A stretch of DNA of 64,000 nt, from the NCBI GenBank assembly GCA_963737575.1, contig CAVTTJ010000004.1, positions 255,437-319,436 on the forward strand, written 5' to 3'. The stretch comes from VRUE01 sp963737575. GTDB lineage: Bacteria > Actinomycetota > Thermoleophilia > Solirubrobacterales > 70-9. The translations under genes were made by a program, and so were the position numbers. Under the pieces are notes generated by a model that saw only the letters and a list, made by a program, of their open reading frames with translations, did not search any database and was not told the origin of the DNA. Below are positions 25,216-33,872 of this stretch, in pieces (position 1 is the first letter of the stretch; each line of letters opens with the position of its first letter).

Positions 25216-25872
25216 GCGCGGGCAAAGTCGCGCAGCTGCCTCGCCCGGTGGGAAAAGCCGGCGAGATTGCGGCCGGTCGCGCGATGGGAGAGGTCGAGCT
25301 CGTACTCGCGCAGGGTGTGGCCGGCGCGCACCGCGTCGATGGTCATCCCGACCTCCATCCCGTAGCCGGCGGCGAAGGGCAGGGTGGCCCGCAGTACATC
25401 GGCCCGCATCGCGCGCTGGCCCGAGATCGGGGCGGTCGTCTCGAGCCCGCAGCGGCGGCGGATCGCCCAGCGTGCGAACCCGAGCGCAAGGCCGAAGCCT
25501 CCCCCCGCGCGGCGGCTGAAGGCGGCGACTGCGAGGTCGCATTCGCCCCGCTTCGACGGCGGCGACGAGCGGGGTCAGGGAGGCGGCGGAGGGACCCAGG
25601 TCGCCGTCGCAGAGGAGGAAGAGGTCGGGGGGCGAGGCCGAGAGCGCCGCCTCTGCGGCGGCGGTCACATTGGCGCCCTTGCCGTGCGGGCGGCCGCGGC
25701 TGACGACCCGGGCGCCGGCCGCGAGCGCGACGCCCTCGGTGTCGTCGCTGGAGGCGTCGTCGCCGACCCAGATCTCGGCACCTGGGAAGGCGCCGCGCAG
25801 CGCCCCGACGGTGTCGCCGACGCGGTCGGCCTCGTTGCGGGCCGCGACGAGGACGGCGAGGCGGTCAGGCAC
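25194..25872 (-). CDS. Family 2 glycosyltransferase, apparent single-base frameshift
   Basis: GT-A fold nucleotide-sugar transferase: LVAARNEADRVGDTVGAL at the start, VGDDASSDDT, and LLCDGDLGPS as the DxD-like metal site near residue 90. After PLVAAVEAG the written frame turns into Arg/Pro-rich nonsense. Removing one C from CCCC at 25546-25549 (+) restores AGECDLAVAAFSRRAGGG, ISGQRAMRADVL and GYGMEVGMTIDAV, the normal acceptor half of this family, ending at 25194. Corrected length is 225 residues, no membrane segment. GTG start 25872, divergent by 20 bp from the biotin-carrier gene. Confidence 0.75.
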
Positions 25873-25878
25873 GGCGGA

Positions 25879-25884
25879 TATTGT
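25879..25884 (+). promoter_or_regulatory. -10 box of leaderless biotin-carrier gene
   Basis: TATTGT, 8 nt before ATG 25893; it decides the start, since the longer TTG-initiated frame would begin inside the box. Confidence 0.5.
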
Positions 25885-25892
25885 CCCGCTCC

Positions 25893-26105
25893 ATGGCGGA
25901 CATAGAGGCACACATCACCGGCAACGTATGGAAAATCGAGGTCGCCGTCGGCGACACCGTCGAGGATGGCGACACCGTCGTGATCCTCGAGTCGATGAAG
26001 ATGGAGATCCCGGTCGAGGCCGAGGACGAGGGGACCGTCAAGGAGATCCGCTGCGAGGAGGGCCAGTCGGTCAGCGAAGGCGACGTCCTCGTAGTGCTGG
26101 AGTGA
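25893..26105 (+). CDS. Single-domain biotin carrier protein
   Basis: 70 residues, just one biotinyl/lipoyl-attachment domain. VVILESMKMEIPVEA holds the biotin Lys in the MKM motif at about residue 35, and the hammerhead strands are intact (GNVWKIEVAVGDTVEDGD, GQSVSEGDVLVVLE). Such stand-alone carriers serve acyl-CoA carboxylases; the carboxyltransferase at 3970-5553 is a possible partner, although it is 20 kb away. GTGA overlap with the next crotonase gene. Confidence 0.9.
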   Translation: MADIEAHITGNVWKIEVAVGDTVEDGDTVVILESMKMEIPVEAEDEGTVKEIRCEEGQSVSEGDVLVVLE

Positions 26106-26911
26106 GTGCCGAGGAGCTCGCCGGCGGCAAGCTCGTCCTCGACTTCCCGGCCGAGGCGGTCGTCCGGATCACGATCTCCAATCCCGAGCGCCGCAACGCC
26201 CTCGACCACGAGATCCTCGACACCCTGGCGGAGACGCTGCCGCAGCTCGACGCGGGGATCGAGAACCGCTGCGTCCTGATCACCGGCGCGCCGCCCGTCT
26301 TCTCGGCCGGCTATGACATCGGGTCGATCCCCGAACAGACCTTCGAGCGCGACGCTGAGAGCCTCGTCGCCCACCCCTTCCACGCCGCGATGGAGGCCCT
26401 CGCCGCCCATCCATGGCCGACCGTTGCGATGATCAACGGCCACTGCCTCGGCGGCGGCCTCGAGCTGGCGGTCACCTGCGACATGCGGGTCTGCGCGGCC
26501 GGGGCGAAACTGGGGATGCCGCCGGCCAAACTGGGGCTGATCTACGGCCACACCGGCCTGCGCAAGTTCCTCGACACGATCGGGCTGGCGCGGACCAAGG
26601 AGCTGTTCCTGACCGGACGCAACCTCGAGGCCGCGCGGGCCGAGCAGATCGGCCTTGTCCACGAGGTCTTCCCCGACGAGGAGCTCGCGGCCGCGGGGGT
26701 CGAGCTGGCGGCGGCGATCGCCGCCAACGCGCCGCTCTCGATGCGCGGCAACAAGCAGGCGATCGAGGCGCTGAACGCCAACCCGGTGTTGAGCCCGGCG
26801 CAGGAGGCGGAGCTGGTGGCGCTGCGCGAGTCGTGCTTCGGCTCCGACGACTTCCGCGAGGGGATCCAGGCCTTCGCCGAGAAGCGCCGGCCGCGGTGGA
26901 CGGGCAAGTGA
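26102..26911 (+). CDS. Enoyl-CoA hydratase/isomerase (crotonase) family protein
   Basis: 269 residues. PPVFSAGYDIG and NGHCLGGGLELAVTCDMRVC form the oxyanion hole. Opposite to the first crotonase here, the first catalytic Glu is kept (GGGLELA) and the second is lost (GMPPAKLG where hydratases have PE), again pointing away from simple hydration. Ends in EGIQAFAEKRRPRWTGK, the usual C-terminal helix. GTG start overlaps the biotin-carrier stop and its own stop overlaps the glycosylase start, so the three are one transcript. Confidence 0.87.
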   Translation: MSAEELAGGKLVLDFPAEAVVRITISNPERRNALDHEILDTLAETLPQLDAGIENRCVLITGAPPVFSAGYDIGSIPEQTFERDAESLVAHPFHAAMEALAAHPWPTVAMINGHCLGGGLELAVTCDMRVCAAGAKLGMPPAKLGLIYGHTGLRKFLDTIGLARTKELFLTGRNLEAARAEQIGLVHEVFPDEELAAAGVELAAAIAANAPLSMRGNKQAIEALNANPVLSPAQEAELVALRESCFGSDDFREGIQAFAEKRRPRWTGK

Positions 26912-27543
26912 GCGCGGCGGAACGGAAGGCGCTGGCGGCCACAGGGCCGGAGATGGCGGCCCTGGTCGAGCGGATCGGCGAGATCGACCTCGCGACCCGG
27001 CTGCGGCGGCGCAGCGAGGAGCGTCCCGCCGACGCCTACGGGGCGCTGCTGCGGGCGATCGTCGGCCAGCAGCTCTCGACCAAAGCGGCGCGGACGATCT
27101 ACAACCGGGTCCTCGACCTCTTCGACGGGGCCACCCCATCGCCTGAGCAGCTACTGGAGGCGAGCGAAGAGGACCTGCGGGCGGCGGGCCTCTCGGGGCG
27201 CAAGGTCGAGTACATCCGCGACCTCGCCGGCCACGTGATCTCCGGCGAGCTCGAGCTCGACAGACTCAACGAACTCGACGACGAGGAGGTGATCGCGGAG
27301 ATCGTCGCCGTCCGCGGCCTCGGCCAGTGGACGGCCGAGATGTTCCTCCTCTTCCACCTCGAACGGCCCGACGTCCTCTCCGGCGGCGACCTCGGGATCC
27401 GCAAGGCGGTCCAGATCGAGTACGGCCTCGACGAGATGCCGACCCCGACCGAGGTGATCGAGATCGGCGAGGCCTGGCGACCCCACCGCAGCCTCGCCTC
27501 GCTCTACCTCTGGGAGTCCCTCGCCGCCGTCCCCAACGAGTAG
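26908..27543 (+). CDS. DNA-3-methyladenine glycosylase II-like (HhH-GPD) protein
   Basis: 211 residues. AIVGQQLSTKAARTIYNRV opens the HhH-GPD fold, VRGLGQWTAEMFLLFHLER is the helix-hairpin-helix and LSGGDLGIRKAV contains the catalytic Asp. There is no Lys at the bifunctional position, so a monofunctional AlkA-like enzyme removing alkylated bases is expected. No Fe-S cysteines. It lacks the N-terminal domain of E. coli AlkA. GTGA overlap with the upstream crotonase gene, an odd pairing of DNA repair with lipid metabolism. Confidence 0.87.
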   Translation: MSAAERKALAATGPEMAALVERIGEIDLATRLRRRSEERPADAYGALLRAIVGQQLSTKAARTIYNRVLDLFDGATPSPEQLLEASEEDLRAAGLSGRKVEYIRDLAGHVISGELELDRLNELDDEEVIAEIVAVRGLGQWTAEMFLLFHLERPDVLSGGDLGIRKAVQIEYGLDEMPTPTEVIEIGEAWRPHRSLASLYLWESLAAVPNE

Positions 27544-27561
27544 CGCCGCCCGAGGCGGCGC

Positions 27562-28698
27562 TCAGGGGGCGAGGCCCTGGCGCAGCGCGAGAACCCGGTC
27601 GGCGGACGCTTCGAATTCCTCCCGGGCCAGGGAGCCGGAGCGAAGGCCGTGGAGGAGGGCGGCATGGGCAATGCGGGCGCCGTTGGGGCTCGGGTAGAGG
27701 AGGAGGTCGGCGCCGGCGCGGACGGCGGCGAGCCCGGCGACGTCGGGGGGGCCGACCGCGCGCGCCGCGCCGGTTTCGAGCGCGTCGGTGATCGTGACCC
27801 CTTCGAAGCCGAGGCGCGAGCGGAGCTCGCGGGTGGCGACCGCCCGCGAGAAGGCGGCCGGCCTCGCGGAGTAGGCCGGATAGATCGCGGTGCTCAGCAA
27901 CACCATCTCACCGCCGGCCGCGATGTAGCGGGGATACGGCGCCTCGTCGACGCGGCGCAGGGTCGCCTTCGAGAGGGCGATCCTCTGTGGGGCGTCGTCG
28001 GTGTTGGCGGTGGCGGAGCCGATCCCGGGAAAAGCCTTCGCGGTCGTGGCGACCCCGCCGCTGTGCAGCCCTTCGGCGAACGGCACCGCCGTCGCCGCAA
28101 CTGCGGCCGCGGTCGAGCCGAAGCCGCGGTGCGTGTCGGCGATGTCGCTCCCCGGACGGGCGACGTCGAGGTCGGGCGCGAGGTCGACGTTGACGCCGAT
28201 GTCGCGAAGGTTCCGCGCCGTACGCCGGCCCTGTTCGCGGCTGAACGCGGGGCCTCTCTCTCCCATCACCTCGGCCGAGGCGCTCGGCGCACCGCCGATC
28301 CGCTTCACAAGACCCCCCTCCTGGTCGATCATCACCAGCAGCGGGTCGCGCAGCCGCCGCGGCCGGGGGATCGCCTGGAGTTCGGCAATCAGCGCCTTCC
28401 CGGCGGCCCGGGTCGGGAGGTTGCCGGTGTAGGAATAGAGGATCACCCCGGCGACGCCCCCGGTGCGGATCATGCTCCGGACCCCGTCGGGGATGGCCGG
28501 GCCGGTGAACCCGGTGACGATCCGCTCCCCCGCAAGCTGGGATGGGTTGAGCGCCGAGGCGGCGTCATCGCGGGCGCCGGGCGCCGGAGCGGGTTCCTTG
28601 CCGTCGCCCATTGTCGCCCCGAAGGCGAATGCCGTGATCGCCAGCCCGCAGCCGATCGCGATCGCGGCCCGCCGCCGTCTGATCCTCGCCGCCACCAC
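27562..28698 (-). CDS. Glycoside hydrolase family 3-like protein (NagZ-related), catalytic histidine missing
   Basis: About 378 residues with an N-terminal membrane anchor or signal (RRRRAAIAIGCGLAITAFAFGA). The body is a GH3 barrel: LLVMIDQEGGLVKRI, NVDLAPDLDV and GVTITDALETGA, whose Asp matches the GH3 nucleophile. In NagZ the acid/base His sits in KHFPGHG; here the loop reads KAFPGIG, so both histidines are gone. Either another residue acts as acid, or the protein binds rather than cleaves peptidoglycan sugars. GTG start; two adjacent GTG codons are possible (28698 or 28695). Confidence 0.8.
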   Translation of the reverse strand: MVAARIRRRRAAIAIGCGLAITAFAFGATMGDGKEPAPAPGARDDAASALNPSQLAGERIVTGFTGPAIPDGVRSMIRTGGVAGVILYSYTGNLPTRAAGKALIAELQAIPRPRRLRDPLLVMIDQEGGLVKRIGGAPSASAEVMGERGPAFSREQGRRTARNLRDIGVNVDLAPDLDVARPGSDIADTHRGFGSTAAAVAATAVPFAEGLHSGGVATTAKAFPGIGSATANTDDAPQRIALSKATLRRVDEAPYPRYIAAGGEMVLLSTAIYPAYSARPAAFSRAVATRELRSRLGFEGVTITDALETGAARAVGPPDVAGLAAVRAGADLLLYPSPNGARIAHAALLHGLRSGSLAREEFEASADRVLALRQGLAP

Positions 28699-28732
28699 GC
28701 AATCATCGCGCTCACACGTCCGGCGCGGAACC

Positions 28733-28738
28733 TAGCCT
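28733..28738 (+). promoter_or_regulatory. -10 box of leaderless bioB operon
   Basis: TAGCCT, 8 nt before ATG 28747. No BirA-type or other palindrome is evident around it. Confidence 0.45.
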
Positions 28739-28746
28739 GCTGCCCG

Positions 28747-29886
28747 ATGAGCGCGGAGTCCCTGATCTCGTTCGAGGAAGCGCTCGCGCTCGGGCGGCTG
28801 AGCGGCGAGGAGGAGATCGGCGACCTCGTCGAGCGGGCCTGGCGGGTGCGCCAGGAGAACTTCGGCGACTCGACCGACATGTGCTCGCTGGTCAACGCCA
28901 AGTCGGGCGGCTGCGCAGAGGACTGTGGGTTCTGCGCCCAGTCCCGCTACGCGGAGGCGGACACGCCGATGCACGCGATGATGGAGCCGGAACAGATCCT
29001 CGAGCACGCGAAGGCGGCCGAGGCCGCGGGCGCGCACCGCTTCTGCATGGTCACCCAGGGCCAGGGGCTCTCCAAACGCGACTTCGAGAAGATCCTCGAG
29101 GGCGCCAGGCTCGTCGCCGAGCAGACCAACCTCAAGCGCTGCGCCTCGATCGGGCACATGTCGGCCGAACGCGCGACCCGCCTGCGCGAGGCGGGCATCC
29201 AGCGGGTCCACCACAACGTCGAGTCGGCGCGCTCCTACTACCCCGAGGTCTCGACGACGGTGCGCTACGAGGGCCGGCTGCGGACGATCGAGGCGGTCAG
29301 GGAGGCCGGCCTCGAGACCTGCGTCGGCGGCATCCTCAACCTCGGCGAGTCGCCGCGCCAGCGGGTCGAGATGGCCTTCGAGCTTTCCGAGCTGAATCCG
29401 ACCTCGGTCCCGATCAACCTGCTCAACCCGCGCGACGGGACCAAGTTCGGCGACCGGGCGCTGATGGACGCGTGGGAGGTCGTCAAGTGGGTCGCGATCT
29501 TCCGCCTGATCATCCCCGGCGCCCTGTTCCGGCTTTGTGGTGGCCGGGTCGAGAACCTCGGCGACCTCCAGCCGCTGGCCGTCCGGGCCGGCCTCAACGG
29601 GGTGATGATGGGGAACTTCCTGACCACGCTCGGAGCCGAGCCGGAGGACGACCGGGCGATGTTCGAGGACCTCGGCCTGAACGTCGCCCGCCAGCCCGAC
29701 AACGGCGCCAACCCGCGGCCGGACAACCGCTCCGGCTGGCTCGAGGGCGCCAGCCCGGCGGCGACACCGATGGAGGAGCTGATCGACCGCCAGGAGGAAG
29801 CCGACTTCTGGGACCCCTCGACCCAGCTTCGGGTGATCAAGACGGCGAAGAAGCCTCTCCCCTACCCGAAGCAATCGGCGGCATGA
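28747..29886 (+). CDS. bioB: Biotin synthase
   Basis: 379 residues, radical-SAM enzyme inserting sulfur into dethiobiotin. GGCAEDCGFCAQS near residue 57 is the CxxxCxxC 4Fe-4S motif; further conserved elements are HHNVESARSYYPE, GGILNLGES, INLLNPRDGT and FRLCGGRVENL (the Arg/Cys region of the 2Fe-2S site). Slightly longer than E. coli BioB through a C-terminal tail. Leaderless start; ATGA overlap with bioF. Confidence 0.96.
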   Translation: MSAESLISFEEALALGRLSGEEEIGDLVERAWRVRQENFGDSTDMCSLVNAKSGGCAEDCGFCAQSRYAEADTPMHAMMEPEQILEHAKAAEAAGAHRFCMVTQGQGLSKRDFEKILEGARLVAEQTNLKRCASIGHMSAERATRLREAGIQRVHHNVESARSYYPEVSTTVRYEGRLRTIEAVREAGLETCVGGILNLGESPRQRVEMAFELSELNPTSVPINLLNPRDGTKFGDRALMDAWEVVKWVAIFRLIIPGALFRLCGGRVENLGDLQPLAVRAGLNGVMMGNFLTTLGAEPEDDRAMFEDLGLNVARQPDNGANPRPDNRSGWLEGASPAATPMEELIDRQEEADFWDPSTQLRVIKTAKKPLPYPKQSAA

Positions 29887-31076
29887 CCGAGATCGCCGAG
29901 CGGTTGGAGGAGCTCCGCGGGTCGGGGCTCCACCGGCGGCTGCGTCTGGTCGAGAGCCCGCAGGGGCCCGAGGTCCTGCTCGACGGCCGCCCGGTCCTGC
30001 TGCTCTGCTCGAACAACTACCTCGGCCTCGCCGGGCACCCGCTGGTCCGCGAGGCCGCCGCCGAGGCCGCCGTGCGGTGGGGAGCCGGGGCCGGGGCCTC
30101 GCGCCTGATCTCCGGCAGCATGGAGCCCCACCGCGAGCTCGAGCGGCGGCTGGCCGCGTTCGAGGGCTACGAGGCGGCGCTGCTGTTCGGCTCCGGCTAC
30201 CTGGCCAACAGCGGCGTGATCGCGGCGCTGGCCGGGCGTGGCGAGGTCGTCTTCAGCGACGAGCTCAACCACGCCAGCATCATCGACGGATGCCGGCTGG
30301 CGCGGGCCGAGACCTACGTCTACCGCCACGCCGACCTCGACCACCTGGCCTGGGGGCTGCGTTCGGCGGGCAAGCGCGCTTCGCTGATCGTCACCGACGG
30401 CCTCTTCTCGATGGACGGCGACATCGCCCCGCTCGAGCGCCTCCACGATCTGGCCCGCCGCCACCGCTGCCGGCTGATGGTCGACGAGGCCCACGCGATC
30501 GGGGCGGTCGGGCCGGGCGGTCGCGGGACTGTCGCCGCCGCCGGCCTCGGCGGCGAGGTCGACCTCCTGGTCGGGACGCTCGGCAAGTCGCTCGGCTCCT
30601 ACGGCGCCTACGCCTGTGCCTCGGCCGAGACAGTCGAGTATCTGCTCAACACCGCCCGCTCGTTCATCTTCTCGACGGCGCCGCCGCCCCCCGCCGTGGC
30701 GGCGGCGGGTGAGGCCCTGACCCTGCTCGAGGCCGAGCCGGAGATGGTCCAGCGCCTCACGGTCAATGCCGAGGTCCTGCGCCAGGCGCTGGAGGCGGAG
30801 GGCCTCTCCGTCGGCCTCTCCCAGAGCCAGATCGTCCCGGTGGGGGTGGGCAGCTCCGAGCAGGCGATGCGGCTCTCGGAGGCAATGCTCGAACACGGCG
30901 TCTTCGCCCAGGGGATCCGGCCGCCGACCGTCCCGGAGGGAACCGCGCGGCTTCGCTTCACGGCGATGTCGACACACGATCCCTCGGCGCTGCGGGGCGC
31001 GGCGCGCGTGCTCGGCGCGGCCACCCGCAGCCTCGGCCTGGGCGCGCCGGTGCCGGCGGTCCAGCTCGCCGCCTAG
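29883..31076 (+). CDS. bioF: 8-amino-7-oxononanoate synthase
   Basis: 397 residues, PLP-dependent condensation of pimeloyl-thioester with alanine. SNNYLGLAGHP, GAGASRLISG, DELNHASIIDG, VDEAHAIGAVG and the Schiff-base lysine in GTLGKSLGSYG are all present. Members of the alpha-oxoamine synthase family look alike (KBL, HemA), but the position between bioB and bioD settles the role. Confidence 0.95.
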   Translation: MTEIAERLEELRGSGLHRRLRLVESPQGPEVLLDGRPVLLLCSNNYLGLAGHPLVREAAAEAAVRWGAGAGASRLISGSMEPHRELERRLAAFEGYEAALLFGSGYLANSGVIAALAGRGEVVFSDELNHASIIDGCRLARAETYVYRHADLDHLAWGLRSAGKRASLIVTDGLFSMDGDIAPLERLHDLARRHRCRLMVDEAHAIGAVGPGGRGTVAAAGLGGEVDLLVGTLGKSLGSYGAYACASAETVEYLLNTARSFIFSTAPPPPAVAAAGEALTLLEAEPEMVQRLTVNAEVLRQALEAEGLSVGLSQSQIVPVGVGSSEQAMRLSEAMLEHGVFAQGIRPPTVPEGTARLRFTAMSTHDPSALRGAARVLGAATRSLGLGAPVPAVQLAA

Positions 31077-31083
31077 CACTCGC

Positions 31084-31734
31084 ATGCGCGGGGTCTTCAT
31101 CACCGGCACCGGCACCGAGGTAGGCAAGACCGTCGTCGCGGCGGTGCTCGCCCGCACGCTGGCCGCTTCGGGTACCCGGGTCGCGGTCTTCAAGCCCGCC
31201 GTCACCGGCCTCGATGATCCCGGCGAGCCCGACCACGCGCTGCTGCGGCGGGCCGCCGGCTCCACACAAAGCGACGAGGAGATCGCCCCCTACCGCTACG
31301 GGCCGCCCGCGTCGCCGCATCTCGCCGCCTCGCTCGCGGGCGAGGAGATCGAGCCGGAGCGGCTGCGGGCCGCCGCCGAGGCCGCGGGGGCAAGCGCCGA
31401 GGAGATCGTCTGCGAGGGGGTCGGCGGCCTTCTCGTTCCGCTCGCCGGCGAGTACTCGGTCCGCGATCTCGCCGCCTCCCTGGGGCTGCCGGTGGTCGTC
31501 GCCGCGACGCCGGGCCTCGGCACGATCAACCACACGCTCCTCACGCTCGAGGCGGCCCGAAGCGTGGGACTCGAGGTCGCGATGGTCGTGCTCACGCCCT
31601 GGCCCGACGCCCCGAGCCAGGTCGAGGCGTCGAACCTGGAGACGATCGCCGCGCTCGGCTCGGTCAGGGTCGAGACGCTGCCGAGGCTCGACCTCGGCGA
31701 CACCGGAGGCTGGCCGGCGCTCAGCCTCAACTGA
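31084..31734 (+). CDS. bioD: ATP-dependent dethiobiotin synthetase
   Basis: 216 residues. FITGTGTEVGKTVVAAVLA is the P-loop, FKPAVTG the Lys motif and CEGVGGLLVPLAG the second nucleotide motif of BioD. It closes the ureido ring of biotin from DAPA, CO2 and ATP. Third gene of bioBFD; 7 bp after bioF. Only 6 bp separate it from the convergent MFS gene. Confidence 0.95.
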   Translation: MRGVFITGTGTEVGKTVVAAVLARTLAASGTRVAVFKPAVTGLDDPGEPDHALLRRAAGSTQSDEEIAPYRYGPPASPHLAASLAGEEIEPERLRAAAEAAGASAEEIVCEGVGGLLVPLAGEYSVRDLAASLGLPVVVAATPGLGTINHTLLTLEAARSVGLEVAMVVLTPWPDAPSQVEASNLETIAALGSVRVETLPRLDLGDTGGWPALSLN

Positions 31735-31740
31735 GCGCGC

Positions 31741-33222
31741 TCAGGCGGTGCGGCCGGCAAGCAGCTCTCCGCCGGGACTCGCCTCCGCCTCGGCGACCTC
31801 GACCGGGACCCCGGCGGGTTTGCGGACGGTCCGAATCACGAGCGCCCCAACCAGGACGCCGAGCGCTGTTACCCCAGCCGAGACGCGCATCGCCGTCGAC
31901 AGCGCGTCGACGAATTCCTGGGGGGTCGCAGAGGCGAAGTCGGCGCCGATGGAGGCCTGGAAGATCGCCCCGGTGACGGCGACGCCGAGGCTTCCGCCGA
32001 CCATCCGGAACATCGAGAGCACGCCCGAGGCGACGCCGGCTTTTTGGACCGGGACCGCGTTCATCGCGGCACTCGTCATCGGCGACATCGTCATCGCGAT
32101 CCCGATACCGAGAAGCACGAACCCGGGAAGCAGTTCGGGGTAGGTCGAGTCGACCGCGATCTGCGTGAAGCTCAGCAGCGACGCGGTCAGCAGGGTCAGC
32201 CCGCCGGCGATCAACCAGCGCGGGCCGAAGCGGTCGGCCAGGCGCCCCGAGATCGGCGCCACGGCGACGATCATCAGCGTCGAGGGCAGAAACCTCACAC
32301 CGGCCTCGAGCGGCGAGTAGTGGAGGATGTTCTGCATGTAGAGGGCGAGGAAGAAGAAGACGCCCATCATCGCGAAGGTGATGATCAGGGCTACGATCGA
32401 GGCGCCCAGGTAGTTGCGATGTGAGAGCAGCTCGAACTGGACCATCGGGGCTTTGACGCGCTGCTCGACGAAGACGAAGGACACGAGGCCGACGATCGAG
32501 GCGACCAGCAGGCCGACGATCTGGGCCGAGCCCCAGCCCCAGCTGTTGCCCTCGACCAGAGCGAGGACCAGCGCGGTGAGGCCGGTGGTCAGGGTCGCGA
32601 CGCCGAGGTAGTCGACGTCCTTGCCGACGCTCGTGTCGCGCGACTCGCGTACCGCGAAGAGGGTGGCCGCGACTGCGCCGATCGCGACGGGGATGTTGAG
32701 GTAGAAGATCGCCCGCCAGGAGACGTGCTCGGTCAGCAGGCCGCCCAGCACCGGGCCGATCGCGAGCGCCAGGGCGGAGACACCGGCCCAGGTGCCCATC
32801 GCCTTGCCGCGCTCGTGCGAGGGGAAGGCGTTGGTGATGATCGAGAGGGTGCCAGGCATCATCAACCCGGCTCCGATGCCCTGGACGACGCGGCTGACGA
32901 CCAACGCGGTCTGGTCGGGAGCGAGGCCGGCGGTCGCCGAGGAGAAGGCGAAGATGACGACGCCGATCAGGAATACGAGCCGGCGACCGAAGATGTCGCC
33001 GAGGCGCCCGCCCGTCGCGAGCACGACGGCGAAGGAGAGCGTGTAGCCGCTGGTCGTCCACTCGAGGCCTGAGATCGAAGCCCCCAGGTCTTTCTGGATC
33101 GACGGCAGTGCGACGTTCACGACCGTGTTGTCGAGCATGATCATGAACAGCGCGAAGCACATCGCTCCGAGCGTCCACCACTTGCGGTTGTCGTCGGTGA
33201 TCAGGTGCCGGTATCGGGTCAT
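31741..33222 (-). CDS. MFS drug-resistance transporter, DHA2 (14-TM) family
   Basis: 493 residues with about 14 hydrophobic segments. LDNTVVNVALPSIQKDLG in TM1, GGRLGDIFGRR in loop 2-3 and RVVQGIGAGLMMPGTLSII in TM4 are the EmrB/QacA signatures. It would export hydrophobic compounds with proton antiport. ATG 33222 overlaps the MarR stop as ATGA and follows AGGAAAGGA, so it is cotranscribed with the regulator. Sitting between bioD and bioA, a link to biotin or its precursors is possible but unsupported. Confidence 0.92.
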   Translation of the reverse strand: MTRYRHLITDDNRKWWTLGAMCFALFMIMLDNTVVNVALPSIQKDLGASISGLEWTTSGYTLSFAVVLATGGRLGDIFGRRLVFLIGVVIFAFSSATAGLAPDQTALVVSRVVQGIGAGLMMPGTLSIITNAFPSHERGKAMGTWAGVSALALAIGPVLGGLLTEHVSWRAIFYLNIPVAIGAVAATLFAVRESRDTSVGKDVDYLGVATLTTGLTALVLALVEGNSWGWGSAQIVGLLVASIVGLVSFVFVEQRVKAPMVQFELLSHRNYLGASIVALIITFAMMGVFFFLALYMQNILHYSPLEAGVRFLPSTLMIVAVAPISGRLADRFGPRWLIAGGLTLLTASLLSFTQIAVDSTYPELLPGFVLLGIGIAMTMSPMTSAAMNAVPVQKAGVASGVLSMFRMVGGSLGVAVTGAIFQASIGADFASATPQEFVDALSTAMRVSAGVTALGVLVGALVIRTVRKPAGVPVEVAEAEASPGGELLAGRTA

Positions 33223-33764
33223 CGGTTGGAGTCCTTTCCTCTCAAGATCTCGTAGGCCGCGGCGATGTCCTCGCGATCCATCACCGAGTCGACGGCGGCG
33301 TCCAGCTTGCGTCGCTGGGCCGGGCTGAGGCTGGCGGCGAAGTTCTCCATCCCGGCCTGGCGGATGACGAGCAGGGTGTTGACGAGGTCCTTGCCCCTGC
33401 TGGTGATCGCAACCCGGCGGACGCGGCGGTCCTCGGTGTCCTCGACCCGGGTGGCGAGTCGTTTCTTGACCAGGGCGTCGACCGCGCGGCTCATCGACGG
33501 AACCGAGACGCCGAAGGTCTCGGCGAGGTCGGAGACCTGACGTGGCTCGGCCGCCTCGCCGAGGCCGCCGAGCTCGAGCAGAGCCTTGGTCTGGGTCATC
33601 GAGAGGCCGCTCTCCTCGAGGACGCTGAGCATGTTGCCGCGGTCGTAGAGGAAGACGTGGCGGAGCAGGGCGCTGAGGCGTGCGGCTGTCTCCTGCGCCT
33701 CCACATCGATCGCCCGCGGGGCCTCGACTTCCTCGACTATCGCCTTGACATCGGTCGCGTGCAT
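33219..33764 (-). CDS. MarR-family transcriptional regulator
   Basis: 181 residues. The winged HTH spans about 60-130: SMTQTKALLEL, DLAETFGVSVPSMSRAVDALVKKRLATRVED and the wing DRRVRRVAITSRGKDL. N- and C-terminal helices make the dimer. It is the first gene before the MFS exporter, and three copies of AATAGTTG in alternating orientation directly upstream form the likely operator. This is the classical ligand-relieved repressor arrangement. Confidence 0.9.
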   Translation of the reverse strand: MHATDVKAIVEEVEAPRAIDVEAQETAARLSALLRHVFLYDRGNMLSVLEESGLSMTQTKALLELGGLGEAAEPRQVSDLAETFGVSVPSMSRAVDALVKKRLATRVEDTEDRRVRRVAITSRGKDLVNTLLVIRQAGMENFAASLSPAQRRKLDAAVDSVMDREDIAAAYEILRGKDSNR

Positions 33765-33769
33765 TGGCG

Positions 33770-33811
33770 AATAGTTGCACAGGGACAACTATTTCTAGAT
33801 AGCAATAGTTG
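33770..33811. promoter_or_regulatory. Operator of the marR-MFS pair: three alternating AATAGTTG half-sites
   Basis: AATAGTTG at 33770-33777, its complement CAACTATT at 33786-33793, and AATAGTTG again at 33804-33811. The first two form a perfect inverted repeat with an 8-nt spacer starting 5 bp before the marR ATG; the last two an everted one. AT-rich island in GC-rich surroundings. Confidence 0.6.
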
Positions 33812-33858
33812 CTTATGTGATGCATATCACTCCGCCGCGTTCCCGCCGGAGGCGGTTC

Positions 33859-33864
33859 TAACCT
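33859..33864 (+). promoter_or_regulatory. -10 box of leaderless bioA
   Basis: TAACCT, 8 nt before the GTG start at 33873. Confidence 0.45.
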
Positions 33865-33872
33865 CAGCTCCA

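Noticed and set aside
28690..28746. Riboswitch or BirA operator before bioB
   Set aside because: Too little untranslated sequence is available (-10 box 8 nt from ATG) and no palindrome is present.
33817..33830. GTGATGCATATCAC as a CRP/FNR-type or biotin-regulator site upstream of bioA
   Set aside because: Only 5-bp arms, no second copy at bioB, and its place does not fit a -35 or operator for the leaderless start with confidence.
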